Shown one piece after another: positions 17,236-25,814 of a stretch of 64,000 nt of DNA; the first letter of the stretch is position 1; every line of letters starts with the position of its first letter. The position numbers and the translations under genes are program-made. Below the pieces are notes generated by a model. That model saw only the letters and a program-made list of their open reading frames with translations. It was not told the DNA's origin and ran no database searches. This stretch comes from Anaerolineales bacterium (lineage in GTDB: Bacteria; Chloroflexota; Anaerolineae; Anaerolineales; E44-bin32): the NCBI GenBank assembly GCA_029210945.1, contig JARGGH010000001.1:62001-126000 (forward strand). Direction: 5' to 3'.

Positions 17236-19200
17236 TCATCGATGCTTAATCTTCACCGCTGCCACTGCATCGTCGAGAGGGATGCCCAGCACGTACCGGA
17301 AGAAATAATCTTCAGTCTCTAAAGCGGTCCGGATCGTTTCGGTGCGTTTGAAGCCATGCGCCTCGTTCTCAAAAGTTAGATATGCGTGGGCGATTCCTTG
17401 CCTATCGAGTGCGGCGACCATGATCGCAGATTGCTCGGGGGAGACAACATCATCTTCCAGCCCCTGCATGAGGATCAACGGGCAATTCAGATCATCGGAG
17501 TGGTGGATCGGGGACCGTTCCACATATAAATCTTTCCTCTCCGGATAGGGGCCTACCAGCGTGTCCAGGTAATGCGCCTCAAATTTGTGCGTATGTTGAG
17601 CCAGGATCTCGAGATCGGCAATCCCATAATAGCAGCTGCCCGCAGTGAACAGGTCGTAAAATGTCAGCGCACAGAGGGTCACATAGCCTCCCGCGCTGCT
17701 GCCGCGAATTAATAGCTGGCGTTCATCGACGACACCGGCTTTGACAAGATGCCTTGCGGCCTGGATGCAATCGTCCACATCGACCTGGCCCATCCGGTAC
17801 TTCAGTCGATCGCGGTAAGCGCGTCCATAACCGACGGAGCCCGAGTAGTCCACATCAGCCACGGCATACCCCCGGCTGGTCCAGTATTGGGTTTCCAGGT
17901 CCAGATGAGGCCTTGCCGAAGATGTTGGTCCACCGTGGCTCATGACGATCAGCGGTGGTTTCTGGTCTGGTGGTGCCTCGAATCGGTCGTTGTTGGGTGG
18001 GTAGAAGAACGCGTAGGACTTTGACCCCAGGCGATTTTCGAATTCAATTTGTTGGGGGCGGGAAATTTGAGCCGGATCGAGTTCAGTGTCAAATAGGTCA
18101 AGGGCTTTTTCTGCCTTGCCATCCTCCATTCTGAAGCGGCACAGCGCGGGAAGATGCCCTGGCGATCCGGCGAAGAACCATGCGGTTTGGCTGTTATCTG
18201 CACGCATCGAAGGGTTTTCAAAGGTTGTGAAAGGATTGTCGATTTCGTGGATTGTCCTTTCAACCGGGTTGATGAGGCCCAACTTTGCCTGTCCTGCTAT
18301 TTTGTAGCTTGTTAAGATCGCATTTGATGCGAGGAAGGTATATTTCGTAAATCCGAACAGCCACTGCGGGTATCCGAATTCAGCCTCGATCGGGCAGATA
18401 TTTTCGAGCTCTCCCGCCGGGGTCTGCCGGTACAGATTCCACCAATCGGTCCGGTCCGAAATGAAGTAGAGCAAACCGTCCGGGCCCCATTCGGGCTGGA
18501 AGATCGATGTCGATTCGCCGCCGGCTACCCTGGTTGGCGCGCCTAGCGTGGAGGTGTCGGGGTTGAATGGGGCGGACCACAGTTCTGTCTCATCCCATGG
18601 CATGTGCGGGTGGTCCCAGGATAACCAGGAGAGCGTCTTTCCGTCCGGGCTGAATCTCGGGTTGCTGAAGAAATCATGCCCTTCGATAAAGATTCGCGGA
18701 GCGGATGAGCCGTCTGCCGGGATCAGCACGATTTCGTTGTGAATACCGCCACCGGATTCGTGGCGTTCTCGTACCCACACCATCCAATCGCCATCGGGGG
18801 AGAAGGAGCCATCGGCATAGCGCACAGCGCGTCGCCTCTGCGGAGAGGGGGTTATCGCTTCTGGCGAACATCCCGCAATCTGGCGGTGCAAACGCTGATT
18901 TTCGTCGTTGATAAAAACGATCGTGCCATTGCGGACACAAAACACGCCGCCCCCGTATTCGTGGACCCTCGATTGCACGCTGAAGCCCTGCGGGGTGACC
19001 GTGCGCTTCGTGCCTCCTGGGTGCCATTCCACAATCACATACCGCCCGCCTTCTTGAGGGCGCAGCTCGACCCAGTAGACGAAATCTCCATCGATGTGAA
19101 TTTCCCTGGGCAGCGCACTGCTGCCGGTCCCTGAACGCGCGACCATCTCCGCGCTGATCGGTGACTGCCAGCTGCCGTATTCTGAATGAGTCGAGGTCAT
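17236..19200 (-). CDS. S9 family serine peptidase (acylaminoacyl/prolyl oligopeptidase-like)
   Basis: Protein of 654 residues with an N-terminal beta-propeller (TolB/WD40-like repeats such as GDWMVWVRERHESGG and FSPDGKTLSWLSWDH) and a C-terminal alpha/beta-hydrolase. The nucleophile is in IRGSSAGGYVTL, the acid in LEDDVVSPEQS, and the histidine in ENEAHGFKR. Together these define an S9 oligopeptidase of the acylaminoacyl-peptidase or dipeptidyl-peptidase type. There is no signal peptide, so it is cytoplasmic and probably recycles short peptides. The start at 19200 is chosen because GAGGAA lies 7 nt upstream; a start at 19239 would add 13 atypical residues. It lies 72 nt downstream of mltG on the same strand. 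Confidence 0.9.
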   Translation of the reverse strand: MTSTHSEYGSWQSPISAEMVARSGTGSSALPREIHIDGDFVYWVELRPQEGGRYVIVEWHPGGTKRTVTPQGFSVQSRVHEYGGGVFCVRNGTIVFINDENQRLHRQIAGCSPEAITPSPQRRRAVRYADGSFSPDGDWMVWVRERHESGGGIHNEIVLIPADGSSAPRIFIEGHDFFSNPRFSPDGKTLSWLSWDHPHMPWDETELWSAPFNPDTSTLGAPTRVAGGESTSIFQPEWGPDGLLYFISDRTDWWNLYRQTPAGELENICPIEAEFGYPQWLFGFTKYTFLASNAILTSYKIAGQAKLGLINPVERTIHEIDNPFTTFENPSMRADNSQTAWFFAGSPGHLPALCRFRMEDGKAEKALDLFDTELDPAQISRPQQIEFENRLGSKSYAFFYPPNNDRFEAPPDQKPPLIVMSHGGPTSSARPHLDLETQYWTSRGYAVADVDYSGSVGYGRAYRDRLKYRMGQVDVDDCIQAARHLVKAGVVDERQLLIRGSSAGGYVTLCALTFYDLFTAGSCYYGIADLEILAQHTHKFEAHYLDTLVGPYPERKDLYVERSPIHHSDDLNCPLILMQGLEDDVVSPEQSAIMVAALDRQGIAHAYLTFENEAHGFKRTETIRTALETEDYFFRYVLGIPLDDAVAAVKIKHR

Positions 19201-19272
19201 CGAAAATTCCTCACTTTGTGGAGGCGAGTAGAACGTCAAACGTCTTCGAGCGATCGGGGACGCCGAACCTGA

Positions 19273-20412
19273 CTAAGGGCAGGCGTTTCGAAGGTGCTCT
19301 TCAAACGTGCGTGCAAATGCATGCCGGCCGGAACCATCACACAAGGCTCTGAAGTAAAGTTCATCGGTCTCAAGAGGGGCTGCGACCGCTTGCAGTGATG
19401 CCAAGCCCGGGTTGGCGATCGGGCCGGGTGGTAAGCCTGGGTAGAGATAGGTGTTGTATGGGTTGTCAATCTGCAAGTCCTGGGCGGTTAGATTGGTCTT
19501 CCACCAACTACCCGAAGGTTGCAGCCCGAGTGCAAATTGGACCGAGGGATCGGTCTCTAATTTCAGCCCCCGATCCAGGCGATTCAGGAAAACCGCTGCG
19601 ATGCGCGGTCGTTCCTCCGCCGCAACGGCTTCCCGCTCGACGATCGACGCGAGCGTGACAGCTTCGTGTAGCGATAAGCCCTGAGCTTCAAATCCTGCGA
19701 TCAGCTCGGCACTGACCCGGAGAAAAAATGTTTGCTGCATGATCTCGACCAGATCCTGGCTGACGGTCTCTTTGTTGATGCGATAGGTATCGGGAAAGAG
19801 ATACCCCTCGAGGCTGGCGCCGGGCGGGAGATACGCTGCGGCTTGCATCCCAGGCCGGGCTTGCGAACTCGCCTCAAGGAAATCCTGCCCGGAGAACTGA
19901 AAATCGAACGTATCGATTAACGCCGCGATCTGTTCGCGACGCCACCCTTCAGGGATCGTCAGTGTGCTGGCAAAGGGCTGGGCAGATTGAAGGGTTTGGG
20001 CGATTTGACGTATGGACATGCCTCCGTGTAAAAAGTATTCACCCACTTCGATGCCGCGATCAAGGCCGCGATAACGCAGGTAGGAACGCAGCAGCACCCC
20101 GTCGTGCAGGAAGCCGCTCCGCACAAGCTTTCCGATCACGTCATCGGCTGTCTCGCCTTCCTGTACTTCGATCGCGATCATCGATTCTGGATCGCTTACC
20201 GGTGCGTCCAGGTCGTCATGCCTGATGAACAACAACGCGCTGAGCAACATTTCCTGGACAGGATTGAGGCCGGGAGCAGGTTCCCCGATGCGGTCGGAGG
20301 CAGTCGGGATCCCGAAGACAAACGAGCCGCCGATCCAAACACCCATACAGATCAAGCTCGCCAGCATGACAACCAGGATTAATGGGAGCCAGGATCTACG
20401 CAGCCTGGACAT
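19273..20412 (-). CDS. mltG: Endolytic murein transglycosylase MltG (YceG-like)
   Basis: Membrane-anchored lytic transglycosylase that ends growing glycan strands. It has 379 residues from ATG 20412, which lies inside the last codons of ruvX (17-nt overlap). The N-terminus MSRLRRSW is followed by one membrane helix. The YceG domain shows a LysM-like segment (VQEGETADDVIGKLVRSGFL), then EGYLFPDTYRI, the catalytic glutamate in TLASIVEREA, and the closing motif NPYNTYLYPGLPPGPIANPG. Its place right after ruvX is a widespread bacterial order. The active site is expected on the outer face of the membrane. Confidence 0.95.
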   Translation of the reverse strand: MSRLRRSWLPLILVVMLASLICMGVWIGGSFVFGIPTASDRIGEPAPGLNPVQEMLLSALLFIRHDDLDAPVSDPESMIAIEVQEGETADDVIGKLVRSGFLHDGVLLRSYLRYRGLDRGIEVGEYFLHGGMSIRQIAQTLQSAQPFASTLTIPEGWRREQIAALIDTFDFQFSGQDFLEASSQARPGMQAAAYLPPGASLEGYLFPDTYRINKETVSQDLVEIMQQTFFLRVSAELIAGFEAQGLSLHEAVTLASIVEREAVAAEERPRIAAVFLNRLDRGLKLETDPSVQFALGLQPSGSWWKTNLTAQDLQIDNPYNTYLYPGLPPGPIANPGLASLQAVAAPLETDELYFRALCDGSGRHAFARTFEEHLRNACP

Positions 20413-20785
20413 TAAGATAATCCTGCAGGAAGACAGCCGCGGCCCGGGCGTCAAGCATCTCGTCGTCTTTCCGCATCGCCTCTGCAAGTTTTGTCGAACT
20501 ACTCTCGTCCCAGGGGAGAACCTCGAACTTTGATTGACGCCGGAGTTCTTCTACGAGCCGCATTGATTTCCGGGCTTGCGGGCCGATCTCACCATCTTCA
20601 TCCAGGGGCAGGCCAACCAGAATCGTGGAGACGTAATGCTCTTCAGCGAGCTGGAGGATCCTGGCGGCGTCATCCTCCCGTGAGACGTGCTCGATGACCA
20701 TCAGCGGGCGTGCGATCACCGCCAGGGGGTCGCTGATCGCAATGCCGATGCGGGCATCACCTGGATCGACCGCCAACACGCGCAT
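20396..20785 (-). CDS. ruvX: Holliday-junction resolvase-like protein RuvX (YqgF)
   Basis: Protein of 129 residues with an RNase H fold, family YqgF/RuvX, linked to Holliday-junction resolution or 16S rRNA 5' processing. The start ATG 20785 overlaps the stop of the preceding gene as TGATG. The first motif RVLAVDPGDARIGIAISD carries the first catalytic Asp. ILVGLPLDEDGEIGPQA carries the conserved GLP, and the last motif is DARAAAVFLQDYL with the final Asp. The second strand motif PWDESSSTKLA matches the family's DE/D pattern. It lies in the operon alaS, gp47-like gene, ruvX, mltG, apart from the inserted membrane gene a common bacterial order. Confidence 0.93.
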   Translation of the reverse strand: MRVLAVDPGDARIGIAISDPLAVIARPLMVIEHVSREDDAARILQLAEEHYVSTILVGLPLDEDGEIGPQARKSMRLVEELRRQSKFEVLPWDESSSTKLAEAMRKDDEMLDARAAAVFLQDYLNVQAA

Positions 20786-22278
20786 CAGCCCGGCTGCTCC
20801 CAGGAATAGCTCACCAGGATCTGTCCAGTTAAGAAGGGCATCCACGGGTACCAGTCTGGATTGAGCTCGATCCGGAAATCAAACCCGGGGAATCGACTGG
20901 AAATGTGCCGGTCGGCAGCATCCACGCGGAGCCCGCGCAGGTCGTTTGCAAGCGCGGCCCGGTCGATGGGTTGGTAGGTTTCGAAAACAACCGCACAGTG
21001 CAGATCTGGTTCCGGATCGCTGTCCGTTGGTGATAATTGTATGGATTTAATCACGAGCGACCCGGGCACGATCGGATTATTTGTGCCGAGCGAGAGTCTG
21101 TTCTGAACTGCCTCCACAAGAATGTCACTATCCACTAGATCAGCCTCGGCGATCACGCTCATTGCGAGGTTGAGCGTGTCTGCAGTGTCGTTGACATCGT
21201 GGTCATATTCTTGGGAGATGACTTCCTGGATTTTGATGCTGCTGTCGAGCAGCCGTTCTTGAGGAAGCCGATTGGCGATGATCAAGTCTTCTGCTTGAGC
21301 CAGCAACTGCTGGCTGAGCATTTCCCGCGCCTTTACGAGATCAGATGGCGCCACGGCGCTGCGGGAGATGATCGAGCCTCCTGAAGTCGCTTCGGGGTTC
21401 TTAACGGAGACAAGCAGGCCGAGTGAGCCATCGACGGCTGTGATCCGGTCCGCGCTGACATTACCGCTTGCTCCCGGCAGGGAAGCAACGATCCCGACAG
21501 TTCCAGTAGACCCCTCTTCGGCGGGCAGGCTGAAATTTGCCTGCGTGCTGAAATAAAGCCCCTCACTTCCGGGCACACGGACGGTTGTCCCGGAGGGTAT
21601 GCTGACGGCTTCATCTGTGAGGTTTGTGAATTCAGCCACTCCGTGTGCGAATTCGCCCGGTTCAGATGTGATCCCTGATGTCGCAATGCGGAGCGAACCC
21701 TCAATCCTGATTTGATCCCGACGGAGTGTGCTGGAGCCAATCCTGCCGGCGCCCCCCGTCGCTGGAATGATCATGTCTTGCTCATGTTCCTGGCGGGCTG
21801 GATCAATTTGAATCTTCGCAGTGGGGAGCAGTGTGAACACCGTTAGAACCAACGCCAGGACCGGGAGTGAGAAGAGAGTGATGCGCGCCGCGCGTGGAAG
21901 GGGTTTTGTCGATCGCGGCGCTCTGCCAGTCTGGAGGGAGCGCAAATCTCGATCGTGATCCCTTGAGAACGGCACGGACTTTGCGTCCGGGATGTTCTCC
22001 GGGAATTTGCTCTCATGAACAGCGTCCAGGTCCTCGAAAACAGGGATCCTCAGTTTGCGGGCATGTGACTGAACATCAGGGTCAAGCGACACCAGGCCGA
22101 TCTGAGCGTTGCGGCGGACGGCCTGGCGTTGAAGCAGGCGCAGATCAAGCATGTCTGTCAGAATTCTGTTCCTGCCTGGCCAGACGAGTACGATGCGCCC
22201 GGCTTTTGACCAGCTGATCTTGTCCTGGGCAGAGGCGATATCATCGTGCGGGTCCAGATGGATGATCTGCGTTTTCAT
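20785..22278 (-). CDS. Membrane-anchored baseplate-J (gp47)-like protein, unknown function
   Basis: A 497-residue protein I cannot assign a function. Residues 1 to about 85 look like a small Rossmann-type domain (SKAGRIVLVWPGR, LRLLQRQAVRRNAQIGLVSLD, ARKLRIPVFEDLDAV). A charged linker follows, then one membrane helix near 120-140 (ITLFSLPVLALVLTVFTLL). The outer part begins PTAKIQIDPARQEHEQDMII and contains a baseplate-J/gp47-like beta region: AEFTNLTDEAVSIPSGTTVRV, GTVGIVASLPGASGNVSADRI. The C-terminus is a mixed domain ending in VSYSWEQPG. Proteins of this build, often labelled baseplate J/gp47 family, occur in Chloroflexota and candidate-phyla bacteria. The gene lies 31 nt after alaS and overlaps ruvX. 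The start ATG 22278 is preferred over the frame's upstream codons, which overlap alaS. Confidence 0.7.
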   Translation of the reverse strand: MKTQIIHLDPHDDIASAQDKISWSKAGRIVLVWPGRNRILTDMLDLRLLQRQAVRRNAQIGLVSLDPDVQSHARKLRIPVFEDLDAVHESKFPENIPDAKSVPFSRDHDRDLRSLQTGRAPRSTKPLPRAARITLFSLPVLALVLTVFTLLPTAKIQIDPARQEHEQDMIIPATGGAGRIGSSTLRRDQIRIEGSLRIATSGITSEPGEFAHGVAEFTNLTDEAVSIPSGTTVRVPGSEGLYFSTQANFSLPAEEGSTGTVGIVASLPGASGNVSADRITAVDGSLGLLVSVKNPEATSGGSIISRSAVAPSDLVKAREMLSQQLLAQAEDLIIANRLPQERLLDSSIKIQEVISQEYDHDVNDTADTLNLAMSVIAEADLVDSDILVEAVQNRLSLGTNNPIVPGSLVIKSIQLSPTDSDPEPDLHCAVVFETYQPIDRAALANDLRGLRVDAADRHISSRFPGFDFRIELNPDWYPWMPFLTGQILVSYSWEQPG

Positions 22279-22309
22279 CGGGATACCGCTCTCCAGAAAG
22301 TGCGCAAGC

Positions 22310-25054
22310 TCATAGGGGGTTGAGGTGTTCGCGGATCCAGGCAGGCACCATCGCAAGCGCCTCGGACAGCTTCTCAGGATCTTTCCCGCCGGCCTGGCCC
22401 AGCGAAGGCTTGCCGCCGCCGCCGCCGCCCATAATTCTGGCAGCGGCTTTGACAAGCTCCCCGGCATGCAGCCCGCGTTCGACAAGGTCATCGCTCAACG
22501 CTGCGATGATAAGCGGTTTGTTTTCTGCGATCGTCGCGAGCACAACCGCGCTCGTGTCGTGGTTCGCCCTGAAACGATCAGAGAGCTCGCGCAGCGTCTC
22601 CGCGTTTCCGTCTGGGATGATCCCGGTCAGAACCGGGACTCCCTCGACGATTTCCGGTTCGAGTTGGTCGAACGTTGAGCTTGCAGTCTCTTTCTTGACT
22701 TTCGAGACCTCGCTGCGCAGCGCGCTGATCGTCTCGAGCATACTGGCGACGCGTGTCTCGATGGCGTTGACATCGACATCAAGCACCTCGGCGACATTAT
22801 CAAGTTGTGCAAGGCGCCGCTGGACATACCTGATTGCAGCCCGGCCGGTGAGTGCCTCAATCCGCCGGATGCCGGAAGCGACGCTGCTCTCATTGAGCAG
22901 AATAAATTGGCCAATCACGCTGGTGTTCGGGACGTGTGTACCCCCACAGAGCTCAAAGGAAATGCGCGCCTGGGTCCCAATCTGAATCGTTCGCACGATC
23001 TCGCCGTAGGTCTCACCAAAGAGAGCCATCGCCCCCTCGGCGATGGCGTCCTGGCGCGGTTTGTGATCGATGATTAATTCATGGTTGGCGAGGATTTCCC
23101 GGTTCACCCATTCTTCAACACTCTCGAGTTCCGTCTTGGTCATCGCGGCGGGATGAGTGAAGTCGAAGCGCAGACGATCGGGGGCGACCAACGATCCTGC
23201 CTGGCGAACATGGTCTCCAAGCGTGCGCCGCAGGGCTTCGTGAAGCAGGTGAGTCGCGGTATGGTTGCGCATAATGTCCAGGCGGCGGTCGCGATTAAGC
23301 ATGAGATGCGCTTCGTCGCCCACCCGGAGGGAACCTTCAACAACCTGCCCGACGTGAACGATCAGCCCCTCGACGGGTTGACGGGTATCTTCGATCTGCA
23401 CCTTCCAGGTGCTGCCGTTCGTGCTATGAATGGTGCCTGTATCGGAGACCTGGCCTCCTGCCTCGACATAGAACGGCGTCCTTCCCGCAACGATCGCTAC
23501 ACGATCGCCCGGTTGGGCTTGCTCGATTTCCTGACCTTGACGCACGATCGCGTGGACCTTGCTGGACAGCTCAAACGCCCCATACGGGTCATACTCGACG
23601 CCTGTTTCACCGAGCACCCCCGTGTCCTTGAGCTCCTTTAACAGTTCGCGGTAGAGATCAACTTCTTCTTGATCGAGATCAGCGGCTTTTTCATCGCTGC
23701 TGGATGCGATCCGGTGCTCTTCCATCGCAGCTTGAAAGCCGGCCTCGTCAACGCTCAAACCCTCTTCGCGCGCTGCGTCGCGTGTGATCTCAAGGGGGAG
23801 ACCGTAGGTTGCGTAGAGATCGAAGCTATCCGTGCCAGATATCACACCGGACTCGAGGCTGTCTTCGATGATCCCGGAGAGCATTTCCAGGCCCGCATCG
23901 ATCGTGCGGTGGAAGCGATCTTCCTCCTGAGTGATCGTCTGAAGAATGGCTGCCTGATTGCGTTTGAGCTCGCTGTAATGATCGCCGTATTGATCGATAA
24001 CGGTTTGCGCGACCTCCGCCAGGAATGGCTGGTTCAGACCAATCATCGAGCCGAAGCGGCTGGCGCGGCGGATGATCATGCGGCAGACGTAATTCCTGCC
24101 GGTATTGCCGGGGACGACCCCATCTGCAATTAGAAATGCGGATGCGCGCGCGTGGTCGGCAATCACACGGTAGGGAGTCAGGTTTTGCTCTTTCTGATCT
24201 TCGCTGTGTCCGGCCAACCCACGGATAGTCTCCATCAGCGGTATGAACAGGTCGGTGCGATAATTCGAATTCACATCCTGAATGACCGAGACGAGCCGTT
24301 CGAACCCCATCCCGGTGTCGACATGCTTTGCAGGCAGCGGGGAGAGGTCGTCCGGGCCGGTACGGTTGTACTGGATGAAGACCAGGTTCCAGAGTTCGAG
24401 AAAGCGCTGACAATCTCCGTTGACGTGGCATTCATGTCCGGGCACGTCTCTGAGGTTGCAGTGGTCTAAGCCGCGGTCGAGGAAGATTTCGCTGTCCGGT
24501 CCGCTGGGGCCGGTCTCAGCCATCTCCCAGAAATTCTCTTCCCGTCCAAAGAAGAGCAGATGTTCAGGGACAAATCCAGGCATCTTGCGCCAGATATCTG
24601 CGGCTTCGTCATCGCGAGGGATCTGCCCGAATTCATCCTCGAAACAGGTTGCCCAAATCGCGTCTTTTGGGAACCCCCATATATCTGTGAGCAGTTCCCA
24701 GGCCCAGGCAATTGCTTCTTCTTTGTAGTAGTCGCCAAACGACCAATTGCCGAGCATCTCGAAGAATGTGTGATGAGTATCATCGCGCCCCACATCATCC
24801 AGATCATTGTGCTTGCCCGCAACGCGCATGCATTTCTGGGAATCGGCGGCACGTGTGTATGGGCGTTTGCCCGTTCCCAGAAAAACATCCTTGAACTGTA
24901 CCATCCCGGAGTTAGTGAACAACAGAGTCTGGTCCCCGCCGGGCACCAGAGACATCGATGGAACGATCGTGTGCCCTTTGCTTGCCATGAACTCGAGAAA
25001 TGACTGCCGTATTTCGGCACTTGTCATCTTTTTAATTTTTAACGATGTACTCAT
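22310..25054 (-). CDS. alaS: Alanine--tRNA ligase
   Basis: Charges tRNA-Ala and edits mischarged Ser and Gly. It is 914 residues, near the family norm. The catalytic domain starts SAEIRQSFLEFMASKGH and has the class II motifs, including LLFTNSGMVQFKDVFLG. The editing domain shows the HxxxH in NHTATHLLHEAL and the CxxxH in LCGGTHVPNT, so all four zinc ligands are present. The C-terminal DHHA1-like region ends with MGGGGGGKPSLGQAGG. GAGGAT lies just before ATG 25054; an internal ATG at 25027 is possible. It is the first gene of the operon alaS, gp47-like gene, ruvX, mltG. Confidence 0.97.
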   Translation of the reverse strand: MSTSLKIKKMTSAEIRQSFLEFMASKGHTIVPSMSLVPGGDQTLLFTNSGMVQFKDVFLGTGKRPYTRAADSQKCMRVAGKHNDLDDVGRDDTHHTFFEMLGNWSFGDYYKEEAIAWAWELLTDIWGFPKDAIWATCFEDEFGQIPRDDEAADIWRKMPGFVPEHLLFFGREENFWEMAETGPSGPDSEIFLDRGLDHCNLRDVPGHECHVNGDCQRFLELWNLVFIQYNRTGPDDLSPLPAKHVDTGMGFERLVSVIQDVNSNYRTDLFIPLMETIRGLAGHSEDQKEQNLTPYRVIADHARASAFLIADGVVPGNTGRNYVCRMIIRRASRFGSMIGLNQPFLAEVAQTVIDQYGDHYSELKRNQAAILQTITQEEDRFHRTIDAGLEMLSGIIEDSLESGVISGTDSFDLYATYGLPLEITRDAAREEGLSVDEAGFQAAMEEHRIASSSDEKAADLDQEEVDLYRELLKELKDTGVLGETGVEYDPYGAFELSSKVHAIVRQGQEIEQAQPGDRVAIVAGRTPFYVEAGGQVSDTGTIHSTNGSTWKVQIEDTRQPVEGLIVHVGQVVEGSLRVGDEAHLMLNRDRRLDIMRNHTATHLLHEALRRTLGDHVRQAGSLVAPDRLRFDFTHPAAMTKTELESVEEWVNREILANHELIIDHKPRQDAIAEGAMALFGETYGEIVRTIQIGTQARISFELCGGTHVPNTSVIGQFILLNESSVASGIRRIEALTGRAAIRYVQRRLAQLDNVAEVLDVDVNAIETRVASMLETISALRSEVSKVKKETASSTFDQLEPEIVEGVPVLTGIIPDGNAETLRELSDRFRANHDTSAVVLATIAENKPLIIAALSDDLVERGLHAGELVKAAARIMGGGGGGKPSLGQAGGKDPEKLSEALAMVPAWIREHLNPL

Positions 25055-25080
25055 CGATCCTCGCTTTCCGTTAAGGGAGG

Positions 25081-25109
25081 ATTATACGCGACCAGCGGGT
25101 GACCATCAA
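25081..25109 (-). promoter_or_regulatory. Promoter of the alaS operon
   Basis: On the minus strand TTGATG (25109-25104), a 17-nt spacer and a perfect TATAAT (25086-25081). The predicted start near 25074 leaves a leader of about 20 nt. Confidence 0.7.
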
Positions 25110-25170
25110 CCAGCATCGTGTTTAATCCTTGACCGCACTCTCCTGCATATGATAGACTTCCCGTCGGCTC

Positions 25171-25247
25171 GGGGGTGTAGTGTAGCGGCCTAACACGCTG
25201 CCCTGTCAAGGCAGAGACCGCGGGTTCGAATCCCGTCATCCCCGCCA
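25171..25247 (+). tRNA. tRNA-Asp (anticodon GTC)
   Basis: A 77-nt cloverleaf with encoded CCA. The 7-bp acceptor stem GGGGGTG/CATCCCC has one G-U pair. The D arm starts GTGT and ends ACAC. The anticodon stem CTGCC/GGCAG carries the loop CTGTCAA, so the anticodon is GTC. The T arm holds GGTTCGAATCC. A TTGACC element at 25129-25134, with GATAGA 16 nt on, may be its promoter. A strong terminator follows 6 nt after CCA. Confidence 0.96.
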
Positions 25248-25253
25248 GTACGA

Positions 25254-25285
25254 CCCGGCGCAGAATACGCGCCGGGATTTTTTTT
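25254..25285 (+). terminator. Rho-independent terminator after tRNA-Asp
   Basis: An 8-bp perfect stem (25254-25261 with 25269-25276, CCCGGCGC/GCGCCGGG), a 7-nt loop and a run of eight T after one A. Confidence 0.9.
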
Positions 25286-25342
25286 AACGCGATACAATTT
25301 TATCGAAGGGACCCGCCGGGACCTCTTAAGGAGCAGCTAATT

Positions 25343-25744
25343 ATGCAGAAAGTCGATAAGTCTGAAGATCAATGGCGAGAGGAATTGTCGCCCAAAGCCT
25401 ACCATGTGACCCGCGAGAAAGGCACCGAGAGAGCGTTTACCGGTAAGTACTGGGACAACAAAGAAAAAGGACTCTACCGCTGTGTTGCCTGTGGCCAACC
25501 CCTCTTCGTCTCAGAAGCCAAGTATGATTCAGGCTCAGGTTGGCCAAGTTTCTGGGAACAAGTATCTGAAGAAAACGTAACTACGGAGCGCGATCTCAGT
25601 CTTGGAATGTCCAGGACGGAGGTCATCTGCAGTCGTTGCGAATCTCACCTGGGACACGTCTTTGATGACGGTCCTGATCCGACCGGATTGCGTTACTGCA
25701 TTAATTCGGCCGCGCTGAAGTTCGAGCCATCGGAGCAAGACTGA
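25343..25744 (+). CDS. msrB: Peptide-methionine (R)-S-oxide reductase MsrB
   Basis: Reduces the R epimer of methionine sulfoxide in proteins. At 133 residues it is a stand-alone MsrB. The two zinc CxxC motifs are CVAC and CSRC. The core has [22 protein letters not shown] and [11 protein letters not shown], whose cysteine is the catalytic residue of the RYCxN motif. AAGGAG lies 10 nt before the ATG, and a TACAAT element at 25293 may act as -10. It stands alone between the tRNA-Asp terminator and a convergent ABC exporter. No msrA is nearby. The protein has no signal peptide, so it is cytoplasmic. Confidence 0.96.
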   Translation: MQKVDKSEDQWREELSPKAYHVTREKGTERAFTGKYWDNKEKGLYRCVACGQPLFVSEAKYDSGSGWPSFWEQVSEENVTTERDLSLGMSRTEVICSRCESHLGHVFDDGPDPTGLRYCINSAALKFEPSEQD

Positions 25745-25814
25745 CTTTGATTCTTAAGAATGGGGCAATGACCACGGCCCAGTACCGGGATCGTACCTCG
25801 CACCTGGCTTTTTA

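Noticed and set aside
20785..22278. Prophage remnant based on the baseplate-J-like domain
   Set aside because: No other phage genes are near, the gene is embedded in a housekeeping operon, and it has a membrane anchor.
22320..23641. Several plus-strand frames opposite alaS
   Set aside because: They mirror alaS codons and have no independent features.
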